A program made the translations under genes and the position numbers. From UMGS1820 sp045614945 (GTDB taxonomy: Bacteria; Bacillota; Clostridia; Monoglobales; Monoglobaceae): a DNA stretch of 64,000 bases. The notes under the pieces are model-generated. The model did no database searches, was not told the origin of the DNA, and saw only the letters and a program-made list of their open reading frames with translations. The stretch spans positions 1 to 64,000 of the forward strand of contig JAZLDW010000026.1 in assembly GCA_045614945.1 (NCBI GenBank), written 5' to 3'. Shown piece after piece: positions 54,149 to 63,917 of the stretch (position 1 is its first letter; each line of letters begins with the position of its first letter).

Positions 54149-55816
54149 TTGAAGAAAACTGACAAAATCAAATGGATTCCGCTTGGCGGATTAAATGAAA
54201 TCGGAAAGAATATGAATGTCTTTGAGTACGGAAGTGACGCCATAATATTAGACTGTGGTATGTCTTTTCCAGATGACGATATGCCGGGGGTCGATATCGT
54301 TATACCAGAGATCACATATCTTCATAAAATAGCCGATAAAATCAGGGCAATAGTACTGACACACGGTCATGAGGACCACATCGGTGCTATACCATATGTT
54401 TTAAAGGAGTTTAATGTGCCTGTATATGGCACAAGGCTTACACTTGGAATATTGAAAAACAAGCTGGCAGAGCATGGACTTTTGGGTTCTGCAAAGCTCA
54501 TCAATCTTGAAGCAGGCGACACAGTCAAGCTTGGCGCTTTTAAAGTTGAGTTTATCCATACAAATCATTCAATTGCAGACGCAGTTGCCATTGCGTTGCA
54601 CACACCTGCAGGAGTCATTCTGCATACTGGCGACTTTAAAATTGATCCTACCCCAATAGACGGAGGGATGATTGACCTTGCCCGCATAGGCGAACTTGGC
54701 AACAAAGGTATACTTGCTCTTATGTCAGATAGTACAAACGCCGACAGAACAGGCTTTACCATGAGCGAAAGTACAATCGGTAAAACCTTTGACAACCTCT
54801 TTGACAGAAGCTCTGACAAAAGAATTATTATTGCGACATTTGCATCCAATGTACATAGGGTGCAACAAATTGTAAACTCTGCTCACACTCACGGCAGAAA
54901 GGTCGCAATTTCGGGAAGAAGTATGGAAAATGTTCTAAATGCTGCAATTGAGCTTGGGTATATGAACATACCAAAAAACACCCTTATCAGCATTGACGAG
55001 ATTAATCGTTACCCAAAGGATAAACTTGTCATAATAACAACCGGAAGTCAAGGAGAGCCTATGTCAGCACTGACAAGAATTGCTTTCTCAAGTCATAAAA
55101 AGATAAACATCGAGCCAACCGACCTTGTTATTATCTCGGCAAGCCCTATCCCGGGCAACGAAAAGAATGTATCAAATGTCGTAAACGAACTTTTAAAACA
55201 TGGTGCAGAGGTTGTACACGACAGGGAGGACGATGTTCATGTTTCAGGTCACGCCTGTCAACAAGAGCAGCAGATTATACTTGCCCTTGCTAAGCCCAAA
55301 TACTTTATACCTGTTCACGGAGAATATCGCCATTTGTGTCGCCACAGAGATTTAGCACTGCAGACAGGCATAGACCCTAAAAACATCTATATCTCTGACA
55401 TTGGAAAGGTAATGGAGCTTTCAAACCAAGGGGCAAAATTTACGGGCACCGTGCCTGCAGGAAAGGTTTTGGTTGATGGTCTTGGGGTTGGAGATGTTGG
55501 CAACATCGTGCTGAGAGATCGCAAACACCTTGCAGAAGATGGCATAATAATTGTTGTTCTGACTATAGACAAAGCAAGCGGAGAATGTGTGTCAGGCCCA
55601 GATATTATATCGCGTGGATTTGTGTATGTAAGAGAGTCAGAGGATCTTATGGACTCTATTAGAGAAATTTCAGCAGAAGTTGTTGATAAATGCACAGAGG
55701 GTGCAACTATTAACTGGTCAACCATAAAAACAAGGCTTAAAAATGATATCGGCAGCTATTTGTATTCAAAAACAAAACGCCGTCCTATGATATTACCGAT
55801 TATAATGGAAGTATAA
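54149..55816 (+). CDS. rnj: ribonuclease J
   Basis: 5'-exo- and endoribonuclease central to mRNA decay in Firmicutes. 555 residues with metallo-beta-lactamase motif HGHEDHIGA (near residue 75), HTGDFKIDPTPID, SDSTNADRTG, the beta-CASP region with GSQGEPMSAL and C-terminal PVHGEYRH. Start is TTG at 54149, chosen because AAGGAGGG sits 6 bases upstream and no nearby ATG fits. Only one rnj gene is in the window, so RNase J1 and J2 cannot be told apart. Confidence 0.95.
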   Translation: MKKTDKIKWIPLGGLNEIGKNMNVFEYGSDAIILDCGMSFPDDDMPGVDIVIPEITYLHKIADKIRAIVLTHGHEDHIGAIPYVLKEFNVPVYGTRLTLGILKNKLAEHGLLGSAKLINLEAGDTVKLGAFKVEFIHTNHSIADAVAIALHTPAGVILHTGDFKIDPTPIDGGMIDLARIGELGNKGILALMSDSTNADRTGFTMSESTIGKTFDNLFDRSSDKRIIIATFASNVHRVQQIVNSAHTHGRKVAISGRSMENVLNAAIELGYMNIPKNTLISIDEINRYPKDKLVIITTGSQGEPMSALTRIAFSSHKKINIEPTDLVIISASPIPGNEKNVSNVVNELLKHGAEVVHDREDDVHVSGHACQQEQQIILALAKPKYFIPVHGEYRHLCRHRDLALQTGIDPKNIYISDIGKVMELSNQGAKFTGTVPAGKVLVDGLGVGDVGNIVLRDRKHLAEDGIIIVVLTIDKASGECVSGPDIISRGFVYVRESEDLMDSIREISAEVVDKCTEGATINWSTIKTRLKNDIGSYLYSKTKRRPMILPIIMEV

Positions 55817-55823
55817 TTTATAA

Positions 55824-55853
55824 AAAAATGCGACCCCTATGGGTCGCATTTTT
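55824..55853. terminator. bidirectional terminator between rnj and ppiB
   Basis: 13-bp stem (AAAAATGCGACCC with GGGTCGCATTTTT), loop CTAT, between convergent genes. Confidence 0.92.
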
Positions 55854-55859
55854 ATGTAA

Positions 55860-56351
55860 TTATATTATGCTCATTTTGGCAATCTTTATGTCTTCCACAG
55901 GAGTACCACCCTCGGGGCCTCTGCGCTCAACCTCTAAAAAGCTATCGACTGTCTCCATTCCCTCGATAACCTTTCCAAACGCCGCATACTGCCCGTCTAA
56001 AAATGTGCAATCTCCATAACAGATAAAGAATTGACTGCTTGCAGAGTTGGGATCCATAGATCTTGCCATTGATACAACACCGCGTGTATGCGAAAGGGTA
56101 TTTTGCGAAAATCCATTCTGCAAAAATTCTCCTTTAATTTTCTTGCCGCTTCCACCCATGCCTGTTCCTGTCGGGTCGCCGCCCTGCGCCATAAAATCAT
56201 CTATTACACGGTGAAATGTAACACCATCATAAAATCCTTCACCTACTAGGTTCTCAAAGTTCGCAACTGTCTCGGGCGCAAACTCTGGCATAAGCTCAAT
56301 TATAAACTCGTCGCCCTTTTCCATTTCTACTTTTATCTTTGTGTTTGCCAT
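55860..56351 (-). CDS. cyclophilin-type peptidyl-prolyl isomerase
   Basis: 163 residues from ATG 56351 (GGAGG 8 bases upstream; the longer frame would overlap the previous gene). Catalytic region FHRVIDDFMAQGGDPTGTGMGG (Arg and Gln of the active site) and GVVSMARSMDPNSASSQFFI. No signal peptide, so cytoplasmic. It immediately follows the PrsA-like gene (start lies 1 base past that gene's stop), giving two unrelated prolyl isomerases in tandem. Confidence 0.94.
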   Translation of the reverse strand: MANTKIKVEMEKGDEFIIELMPEFAPETVANFENLVGEGFYDGVTFHRVIDDFMAQGGDPTGTGMGGSGKKIKGEFLQNGFSQNTLSHTRGVVSMARSMDPNSASSQFFICYGDCTFLDGQYAAFGKVIEGMETVDSFLEVERRGPEGGTPVEDIKIAKMSII

Positions 56352-56352
56352 T

Positions 56353-57369
56353 TTACTTTCCTCCATTTTGATTGTTGAGTATTTCACTTGCCTCGTAGGC
56401 ATCTGTCACTATATCCTTGACAGACAAATTGTTATACACATCAGTATTTATTGATATTTCTCCTCTAAGTGATGCCTTAATCTCACAAATGCCGACAACT
56501 CTCTTTATTATATGATAGCCATAATCACTCTCAACAACATCACTTATCTCGCCATAGTCCAGCGCAAACGCAGCTTTCTCAAATTCAGGCACCATTACTC
56601 CCTTTCCAAAGCTGTATCCCGCAGGAGTCTGTCCTGGGTCCTCACTATACTCTGCCATAAGTTTTTCAAAATCCTCTCCTGCGGTTGCTCTTTTGAGTAT
56701 ATCTTCTATAACAGCCTTAGGATTGTCGTGATTTTCGCTGTCATTCATAATCAATATGTGCTGGGCACTTACCTCATCTTCTCTTTTAAACGAACGCAAT
56801 ACGCCTTCATCATCAATATATTTTTGTCTGTTTTGATTAAAGTCCGCCTCAACCTTCCCGCTTCCTTCAAGAAGCCTTGCAAGTCTTTCGTATCCCTCAA
56901 CCGTTGAAAATCCCATTGTACGAAGCACAAGTTTAAGGTTTTCTTCTCCACTGCTTTCTCTATACTGCTCCATCGAAGATATAACCTCTTTTATATCTTC
57001 GTCGGTAACTTCTACGCTTTTTTCCTTGCCCAACTCTACAAGCGCTAAATTATCTGCGTAGGCTGTAATTGCACCTTCTTTTATCACATCTGCCAGAGTT
57101 TTTCCTGCCTCTGTCTCTTTATTCCAGTCAATTTTTGAAAAATCTCCGTCAAACGCAGGGTCGCTGCTCTGTATCTGCGAAATTGCATTTTGAATCACAA
57201 AATACCTGTACTCATCAACTTTCAGCTCTGTTTCGCCTATAGTTGCTACGACTGCATTTGGGTCGCCCGATACCTCTTTAATCTCTGTGCTCTCGCCGCC
57301 GCAACCTGTAAAAATACCAACACAGAGTGTAATCAAGATTAAAATTGCATGTAGTTTTTTTATATTCAT
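56353..57369 (-). CDS. PrsA/SurA-like parvulin lipoprotein foldase
   Basis: 338 residues. Lipoprotein signal with Cys23 (lipobox FTGC); SurA-N-like helical region (residues 40-190); parvulin domain (about 195-300: SAQHILIMNDSEN, EDFEKLMAEYSEDP, GKGVMVPEFEKAAFAL, VESDYGYHIIKR). Acts outside the membrane on exported proteins, such as the large secreted protein encoded upstream. AGGAG 5 bases before the ATG. Confidence 0.9.
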   Translation of the reverse strand: MNIKKLHAILILITLCVGIFTGCGGESTEIKEVSGDPNAVVATIGETELKVDEYRYFVIQNAISQIQSSDPAFDGDFSKIDWNKETEAGKTLADVIKEGAITAYADNLALVELGKEKSVEVTDEDIKEVISSMEQYRESSGEENLKLVLRTMGFSTVEGYERLARLLEGSGKVEADFNQNRQKYIDDEGVLRSFKREDEVSAQHILIMNDSENHDNPKAVIEDILKRATAGEDFEKLMAEYSEDPGQTPAGYSFGKGVMVPEFEKAAFALDYGEISDVVESDYGYHIIKRVVGICEIKASLRGEISINTDVYNNLSVKDIVTDAYEASEILNNQNGGK

Positions 57370-57484
57370 TTCTTCTCCTTTTATAACACAACATTATATA
57401 CTATTATTTTTACAAGAAAGAGTCCTAGCTCCTTTTCAATCTGCATACAAACAACATCCGTCATCATAACGATGAATATTGTCT

Positions 57485-58546
57485 TTAATACCCAAGCTTC
57501 TTCATTTTTTTGTATACCTGTTTTGCGACAAGTTTATACCCCGCCCCATTTAGATGCACCTCATCTGCTTTTCCCGGATTTTCCATAAATCTGTATCCAC
57601 CAAGGAGCGAGAAAGGAACCTTGCCTTCCTTAATATATTCTATATCCTGCTCTGTTGCCTCAATGCCTGCATCTTTAAGAGCCTGCTCTGTTGCAAGATA
57701 CGCCTTTGCATCGAAGAATTTTTCACCAAATTCTTTTGACAGCGCCTCGTTTATTCCTGGCCACGAAGATGCCCCACCTGTTGTAAGACCAATTACAATA
57801 AACTTCTCTTCTTCAGGAATTTTGGCATCAATTACATCACGCTTATCTCTAAACTCTATCCCTGCGTTTTCAAGAATCATCTTCTTTAGCGCAAGAATTA
57901 TGTTCTCGGGTTTTATTGCCGCGCCGCCCTCGTCTGTATCATCCCATCCGTAGTTGGTGCCTGCCCAATAAATGTTGATGTCCGCATCCATATCATGCGC
58001 CGCAACTGTTATCTCAGCCCCCTTTGGCACATCTATCGCTTCGCCGCTCTCATTTCTTAAAAATGTTGCACTCGTAAGATATCTTACACCCTTTTCGTCA
58101 ATCAAGAATGAGGTATAAAGTTTTCCCTCTACCTTTGTGCTATCGTCAATATGAATGGTTGCCGGTGTCCAGCCTCCTCTTTTTGTATTAGCCGGAACAA
58201 CCCTGCCTGCATAATCTTCTTGATCATAAAGTTCTCTGCCCGAAAAAGAAATATCTACAGGTTTTTTATTTGGCAAGATTTCAAGCGCCTCGTCAAGAAC
58301 AATCTTTATAGCTCCTGACCGCGCCGCAATAGTTATCAGACCCTCACTTGCAACGCCAAAGTTTTCTACCTTGTAGCCGGTCAAACGCGCAAGTTCATCA
58401 GGATATGTCACACCGTCTCCAGCTACACCCTCAGTCAAACTGTCTCCCCAGCACGCTACCGTAACATCTTTTACTGCACCACAACCAGAAAGTGTACAGA
58501 TACAAAGTGCAATCAATATAACAAACAAATATAATCTCTTGTTCAT
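57485..58546 (-). CDS. SGNH/GDSL hydrolase lipoprotein
   Basis: 353 residues. Lipoprotein signal with Cys22 (lipobox LSGC). The SGNH fold starts at once: GDSLTEG (near 34-40, Ser nucleophile) and the terminal D-x-x-H motif (DEVHLNGAGY, near 331-340). It is a close paralogue of the C-terminal third of the protein encoded just upstream, sharing long near-identical segments including DAGIEATEQDIEY. Such enzymes deacetylate glycans or cleave esters; the substrate is unknown. No strong terminator lies between it and the PrsA-like gene. Confidence 0.85.
   Translation of the reverse strand: MNKRLYLFVILIALCICTLSGCGAVKDVTVACWGDSLTEGVAGDGVTYPDELARLTGYKVENFGVASEGLITIAARSGAIKIVLDEALEILPNKKPVDISFSGRELYDQEDYAGRVVPANTKRGGWTPATIHIDDSTKVEGKLYTSFLIDEKGVRYLTSATFLRNESGEAIDVPKGAEITVAAHDMDADINIYWAGTNYGWDDTDEGGAAIKPENIILALKKMILENAGIEFRDKRDVIDAKIPEEEKFIVIGLTTGGASSWPGINEALSKEFGEKFFDAKAYLATEQALKDAGIEATEQDIEYIKEGKVPFSLLGGYRFMENPGKADEVHLNGAGYKLVAKQVYKKMKKLGY
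57594..57690. repeat. direct DNA repeat, copy 1 (in SGNH lipoprotein gene)
   Basis: About 97 bases nearly identical to 58752-58850 in the neighbouring gene, 1158 bases away. It covers the coding segment for the KVPFSLLGGYR and DAGIEATEQDIEY region. Confidence 0.75.
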
Positions 58547-58606
58547 AGGATTTCTCCTTTTTTTACCTGATATCAGTTTTGCATCAGGGACGCATCCCTA
58601 TATCTT

Positions 58607-58636
58607 AAAAAAGGCGACCATGGGGTCGCCTTTTTT
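58607..58636 (-). terminator. terminator after the large SGNH gene
   Basis: 13-bp stem (AAAAAAGGCGACC with GGTCGCCTTTTTT), loop ATGG, with U-run on the minus strand, between the two SGNH genes. Confidence 0.88.
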
Positions 58637-58643
58637 AATCTGT

Positions 58644-61600
58644 TTAATATCCAAGCGCTATAATCTTGTTGTAAACCTGTTTTGCAATAAGTCTGTAACC
58701 ATGTTCGTTAAAGTGAGTCTCATCTGCTCTTTCAGGTTCATTAGGATATCTATATCCACCAAGGAGCGAGAAAGGAACCTTGCCATCAGCGATATATTCT
58801 ATATCCTGCTCTGTTGCCTCAATCCCTGCGTCTGTAAGAGCCCCCTCGGTTGCAAGATATTCCTTTAAGTCAAGGAAGTTATCACCAAACGCTTGTGCAA
58901 GTTCTTCATTTACGCCCGGGGTGCGATTCTCACAACCTTCAGCTGTAAGGCCAAGCACGATATACTTCGCATCAGGAACAAGCACTGAAAGATCTGCATT
59001 AAGAATTACTGTGTTACTTGCAAATTCTGTCATATCATATCCTGCATTTTCAAGAATCATCTTCTTAAGCGCAATGATAAGATCATCTGCATCACAATCA
59101 CTCGTATCTGTATTGTCCCATCCACGATTTGTGCCTGCCCAGTAGATGTTGATGTCACCCTCTACATCGTGTGCATCAATCTTAATCTTTGAACCAGCAG
59201 GAATCTCAACTTCCTCGCCTTTTTCGCTGCGTGTAAATCTTGCTTTTGTCAATGCATGAACTCCATCCTCGTTTAGAGCATATGCAGTGTTGAGTGTACC
59301 CTTTATCTCGGTACCATCTTCAAGTATGATTGTAACAGGATTCCATCCGCCACGAGAATTGCTGCACGGAGCAACCATGCCTGCATCTTCTTCGTTGAAC
59401 AGTTCTGTGCTTGAGATCTTTATGTCTACCTCGGTACGATCTGCGGGAAGATCAAGGTCTTCGCCAACTATAATGTTGAGTGCGCCTGAACGCGCCGCAA
59501 TTGTAATAAGACTCTCGCCTGCAACACCCATGTTAGCTACCTGATAATCAATCAACATCTTTGCAAGCTCATCAGGATATGTCACGCCATTACCTGCTAC
59601 GCCTTCTGTAAGGCTGTCACCCCAACATACAATTTTAGCAATAATTTCTTTGTATACAGGAGTAATCTTTCCGTCTGTACCCCATACAAATACTCTGTCT
59701 CCATCTTCAATCTCAGCATCTGTAAACCATGTATCACCATCTACCTTGTCAACCTCGCACTTTGTAAGATTCGTAAGAATACCATCTTCGTACTTTGCAA
59801 TATATACCTTTGCATTCGTGCTGTTGCCCATGCCATCTGCTACATCAATCATCCATCTGCCATCAGCAATTTCTGTACGACTCATACCTGTACGAGTTTT
59901 GATTGGATAATAATGGAGTGAGTCACCAGCCTTTACAAGAATCTGGTCAATCTCATTAGCGAATGTCGCTGCTTCGCCGTCTGCTGTGAGGCCACTGATT
60001 TCTCCGCCATTTACCACAATTCCAGCAACCACATCTTCATCTATAGTTGCATTTTTGTTTATGATAAGTGTCTTTCCATCTTCTGCAACTTCGTATCCCT
60101 CTGCAAGTTCAGGAAAGTCAAGGCTTACCGGAGCCTTTGGAACAGGATTATATACACCAACATCTGCTACAACATTATCTACATGGAAGCCTGTTCTGTA
60201 AATATCAAAGTAGCTTTCAAAGATTGATACATAGCCTCTGCAGAATTTTGACGACATAACAAGTTCGCCATCTATGTAGTAATCAATTTTGTCAGAACAC
60301 GGCCATAACTGTATAGCAACATTGTACCATTGCTTCTGATTACCATCTGCAACCTTTATAATTGAATTTGCAGAATCACCGCTATTAACAGAAAACTCAA
60401 GTCCCTCGTCTGTCGTATTTATATTCATCAGCGAGGTCAGAGTATAGTTCTCGTCAAGGTCTCCTGTTGCAACATCCTGAAGATACATATTACCAAAGAG
60501 ACGAATGTTGTTACCTTCTTGAGCGTTTGCTTTTAAACTTCCGTCGTGAAGGACATCAAATGTCATATAGAATGGCTTGGAAGCAACCGCATTTAATCTT
60601 CCGTCACCGCCAAACACTGCGTGGCTACCGGCAAGGTCAAAGAGATGTGATCTCTTCCAAATAAGTTCCTCTTCTTCTAATCCCGTCGTCCATGTATATG
60701 CAAGTTCTCCCGAGCCCTTTCCGAACTTCTCGTAGGAAACACCTGTCTGATTTACCTTTGTGTTTGGATCCTCTTTATCTCTTGTGACTACAGTATCATC
60801 ACCATCAAGACTAATTGTTTCCATTACACTATCCAGTGTTGACTTTTGAACAACCGGTATCGGATATGTCCTTCCGCCCTTACCTGTAACAATTGCATGC
60901 GATGCAGTGTTTGCATAAGCTGTACCTGTAACCTGTGCGCCTGCAATTGTTGCAAGGACACAATCTTCTACAGATGCGAGGCTTTCTATCTTTGTGATAA
61001 GCTGATCTGCTGTCTCTGTGCCATCTATATAGATACTGTTGCCATACCAGCCTATTGCCTCTGCCGCTTTGTCAGCAAATCCGGGGATTGCTGAATCATC
61101 AAATCTTGAATCACCCTTGTATACATCTACGCTGAAATCGTCTATGCACGAAAGCGCTCCACTTGTGAAGTCAAACTGTGCGAGTCCTCTGAAAAGGTTG
61201 TTCTCTGTAAGAGGGGTTTCATCAAATGCTTTTACATTGTTTACATAAGCCGTAATTGTATCAGGTTTTGTAACAGTAACTACCTCGGCAGCTTCTGCGC
61301 TACCTGGGGTATCAACTGTCTGCGAACCGGCCGTAAGCACAACGGTAACTGTTACCCAGTTACCATCAAGAACTACCTTAGTTCTTGATTTATTTGTGTC
61401 AACTATTGGCAATTCTGCCTCAGATAGCGTATCATCGGATACTGTATAATTTGTTTCATTAACTGCATACTTACCAGTCTTAGGTTCTCCATTGAGAACT
61501 CTTAAAGACCCAGCCATTGTTCTTGCAACTAAGCTGTAGTTATCAATTTCTACAGCTGCCGGAGCGCCTTCAGGGGCTCCGTTTGTTGTGTTTTCAGTAG

Positions 61601-62828
61601 ATACAAATCTCTTTCCTTCGTACTTTGCAAGAAGGTTAAGGTTTATAGATGACAATGTCTTGAAGGATATAACTACTTGTTCGCCCTCTAAAAGGCCCTT
61701 TGTATATTTGCTGAGGTATCCTGAGTTTTTAGACGACATATAACGGGTATCCTTTACGCCTGAGCGATATGTGTCCCCTTCGAGAATACCTTTTCCTGCA
61801 ACATCTGCAGTTGTATCTCCAGCATAGTTTGCGTATTTAGCAAGAGTACCATCATATAACTGTCTGTTCTTAAGCGGTGTTCCGTCCGGCTTAAAGGCAG
61901 AATTAAAATATCCTGCTGCGGCCGGTGGAGCTGCAGCTGTTACAGTATCAAAATTGATCGTAGGAACTACCTCGATGCCATATGGTTTCTTTTCAAGGGT
62001 TGACGCATCAAAGCTACCACCTGAAATCTTACTTACCCTAAGATTATCCCAGCATCCATACTCAAAATAGAAACGAGTATAAGGAGCGGTAAAACGGTTA
62101 TCTGTTGTATATGTGAGTGTGTTCACATCAGCAAGTTCACCATCTGAAACTTTAACAAGCTTTTGCAAATGTCCGTTTACATATACAGATGCTGTGATTG
62201 AGGATTCACCCACAGCATAAACAACATTTATGCTAATCCACTCATCATCAGGTACCGGCAAGTATGCCATTTCTGTGTTTGCACCATTGTAGAGAACAAA
62301 CTCATTGTCAGGTGTCAAAGCAAAGTATGTAAGATCCGCAGGATTTTCTGCTCCTATGTTTGCTTTAGCTCTGAATTTAGCGTACTTCGTCGCTCCGTCA
62401 AGGGCAACGGTGTTAAAATCAGCAGAAACAACAAGCGTGTCACCCGCAACCAAACCCTTGTGCGCATCAAGAGATGGATTAGTAGTCGATTGATAATAAA
62501 GGTTGTTGCTTCCTGACTGCAAATATTTATCGTTGCTGTTGCCCTTATGGCTTAAAATTGACAGGTTTTTTCCTGAATCAATAGCACCTACTCTGAACTT
62601 TTGATTATCAGTAACAGTTATAGCCTTATTGGCTGCAGTCCATACATCTGTCTCAACTGTCCCATCATTAAACCATCCTGAGTTGAAATCAACGAGAGGC
62701 AAGAGGTCAACTGTTGTGCTTTCATCCTCTGTTGCAAATGCGACGGGCATTGCACCAAAAGTGGTAGCAAGAATTGCCACAACAGAAAGCCACGCCAAGA
62801 TTCTTGACTTAATGCTTGTCTTTTTCAT
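58644..62828 (-). CDS. large secreted protein with lectin-like domains and C-terminal SGNH hydrolase
   Basis: 1394 residues. Signal peptide (about 1-32, AxA site AFA). Three beta-sandwich, LamG/concanavalin-like segments at about 45-265, 285-565 and 670-890, each ending with a W/FD-type signature (WDNLRVSK, IDDFSVDV, HVDNVVADVGVY), then a linker with a small beta domain, then an SGNH hydrolase (about 1062-1394, GDSLTEG at 1066-1072, DETHFNEHG near 1372). No sortase motif, S-layer repeat or dockerin was recognised. Probable extracellular glycan esterase with carbohydrate-binding modules. GGAGG 8 bases before the ATG. I cannot name the family of the lectin-like domains with certainty. Confidence 0.8.
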   Translation of the reverse strand: MKKTSIKSRILAWLSVVAILATTFGAMPVAFATEDESTTVDLLPLVDFNSGWFNDGTVETDVWTAANKAITVTDNQKFRVGAIDSGKNLSILSHKGNSNDKYLQSGSNNLYYQSTTNPSLDAHKGLVAGDTLVVSADFNTVALDGATKYAKFRAKANIGAENPADLTYFALTPDNEFVLYNGANTEMAYLPVPDDEWISINVVYAVGESSITASVYVNGHLQKLVKVSDGELADVNTLTYTTDNRFTAPYTRFYFEYGCWDNLRVSKISGGSFDASTLEKKPYGIEVVPTINFDTVTAAAPPAAAGYFNSAFKPDGTPLKNRQLYDGTLAKYANYAGDTTADVAGKGILEGDTYRSGVKDTRYMSSKNSGYLSKYTKGLLEGEQVVISFKTLSSINLNLLAKYEGKRFVSTENTTNGAPEGAPAAVEIDNYSLVARTMAGSLRVLNGEPKTGKYAVNETNYTVSDDTLSEAELPIVDTNKSRTKVVLDGNWVTVTVVLTAGSQTVDTPGSAEAAEVVTVTKPDTITAYVNNVKAFDETPLTENNLFRGLAQFDFTSGALSCIDDFSVDVYKGDSRFDDSAIPGFADKAAEAIGWYGNSIYIDGTETADQLITKIESLASVEDCVLATIAGAQVTGTAYANTASHAIVTGKGGRTYPIPVVQKSTLDSVMETISLDGDDTVVTRDKEDPNTKVNQTGVSYEKFGKGSGELAYTWTTGLEEEELIWKRSHLFDLAGSHAVFGGDGRLNAVASKPFYMTFDVLHDGSLKANAQEGNNIRLFGNMYLQDVATGDLDENYTLTSLMNINTTDEGLEFSVNSGDSANSIIKVADGNQKQWYNVAIQLWPCSDKIDYYIDGELVMSSKFCRGYVSIFESYFDIYRTGFHVDNVVADVGVYNPVPKAPVSLDFPELAEGYEVAEDGKTLIINKNATIDEDVVAGIVVNGGEISGLTADGEAATFANEIDQILVKAGDSLHYYPIKTRTGMSRTEIADGRWMIDVADGMGNSTNAKVYIAKYEDGILTNLTKCEVDKVDGDTWFTDAEIEDGDRVFVWGTDGKITPVYKEIIAKIVCWGDSLTEGVAGNGVTYPDELAKMLIDYQVANMGVAGESLITIAARSGALNIIVGEDLDLPADRTEVDIKISSTELFNEEDAGMVAPCSNSRGGWNPVTIILEDGTEIKGTLNTAYALNEDGVHALTKARFTRSEKGEEVEIPAGSKIKIDAHDVEGDINIYWAGTNRGWDNTDTSDCDADDLIIALKKMILENAGYDMTEFASNTVILNADLSVLVPDAKYIVLGLTAEGCENRTPGVNEELAQAFGDNFLDLKEYLATEGALTDAGIEATEQDIEYIADGKVPFSLLGGYRYPNEPERADETHFNEHGYRLIAKQVYNKIIALGY
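58752..58850. repeat. direct DNA repeat, copy 2 (in large SGNH gene)
   Basis: Partner of 57594-57690, with only scattered differences over about 95 bases, in the same reading frame. Confidence 0.75.
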
Positions 62829-62938
62829 AAAATTTCCTCCTGTATGTATAGCATTTTATATATTTTACAAATTATATTCCAATTGTAACAAATTTGTATC
62901 ATAAAGTCAATAGTTTTTATGCAAAGAGATATACTTTT

Positions 62939-63895
62939 TTACACCTCATTAAAGCCTTGATATACTATACTTTGCATCATTTTCTTATCCTTTTTTAGTT
63001 GCTCTGACAACGCATCTAAACTATCAAACTTTTTTGTGTCTCTCAAAAATGCGCAAAACTCTACCTCTATGACCTCTCCGTATAGACTTCCAAACACACC
63101 ATCTATGTGGGTTTCGATGCATTTTATATCTTTCTCTACTGTAGGCTTTAAACCAAGGTTGGTTATAGACCTGTACATCTTATCCCCCACTCTCGTACGG
63201 GTTATATACACGCCTGGTTTTGGCAGAATAACCTCGTCCGGTATCTCGATGTTTGCTGTAGGAAACCCAAGTCTTTCCCCACCGATTTGGTTTCCGTATA
63301 CAACCTCGCCCCTGATTGAGAAATATCTGCCAAGCATTTTTGCCACATCTTCTACATCACCTTGTGTCAGCTTTTCTCTTATCAGAGTGCTTGAAACCAC
63401 TTCTCCGCTAAGTTCAATCTGTGGCATAACGGTTACATCAATGGCATGTTTTTTGCACTCATTTTTTAATGCCTGTGCATCACCCACTCCGCCCTTTCCA
63501 AAGCGATAGTTATATCCTACCGAAACAAGCGATGCTCCAAAAATTTTGTGAAGATAAAGTGACACAAAATCTTTATACTTTATGTTCATATATTCCGCGT
63601 CAAAATGCGCTATGCAGACTATATCCACTCCGATACTTCTCAGAATTTCAAGCCTTTTTTCAAGGGTGTTTATCGAAGGGATTTTTTCGCCTCTTATTGC
63701 TTCAATCGGGTTGTTGTCAAATATATGCACAAGTGAGAAAAGACCGTTCTCTCTTGCATGTCTTACTACACTTTTTATTATCGCGGAGTGTCCTATATGC
63801 ATCGCATCAAACTGCCCAAGGGCAATGGCGGTTTTTGTGCTCTGTGTCGTTTTTTGCAACTTTTCTGCATCTGTTTTCAAGTTATAAATCTGCAT
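62939..63895 (-). CDS. ribF: bifunctional riboflavin kinase/FAD synthetase
   Basis: Makes FMN from riboflavin and FAD from FMN. 318 residues from ATG 63895 (AGGGG 7 bases upstream; a GTG three bases earlier is too close). N-terminal FAD synthetase domain has GQFDAMHIGHSAII, SVGYNYRFGKGGVG and SSTLIREKL; C-terminal kinase domain has GFPTANIEIPDEVILPKPGVY. The usual order truB-ribF appears to be kept upstream. Confidence 0.94.
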   Translation of the reverse strand: MQIYNLKTDAEKLQKTTQSTKTAIALGQFDAMHIGHSAIIKSVVRHARENGLFSLVHIFDNNPIEAIRGEKIPSINTLEKRLEILRSIGVDIVCIAHFDAEYMNIKYKDFVSLYLHKIFGASLVSVGYNYRFGKGGVGDAQALKNECKKHAIDVTVMPQIELSGEVVSSTLIREKLTQGDVEDVAKMLGRYFSIRGEVVYGNQIGGERLGFPTANIEIPDEVILPKPGVYITRTRVGDKMYRSITNLGLKPTVEKDIKCIETHIDGVFGSLYGEVIEVEFCAFLRDTKKFDSLDALSEQLKKDKKMMQSIVYQGFNEV

Positions 63896-63917
63896 CACTA
63901 CACCCCTTTTTTATTCA

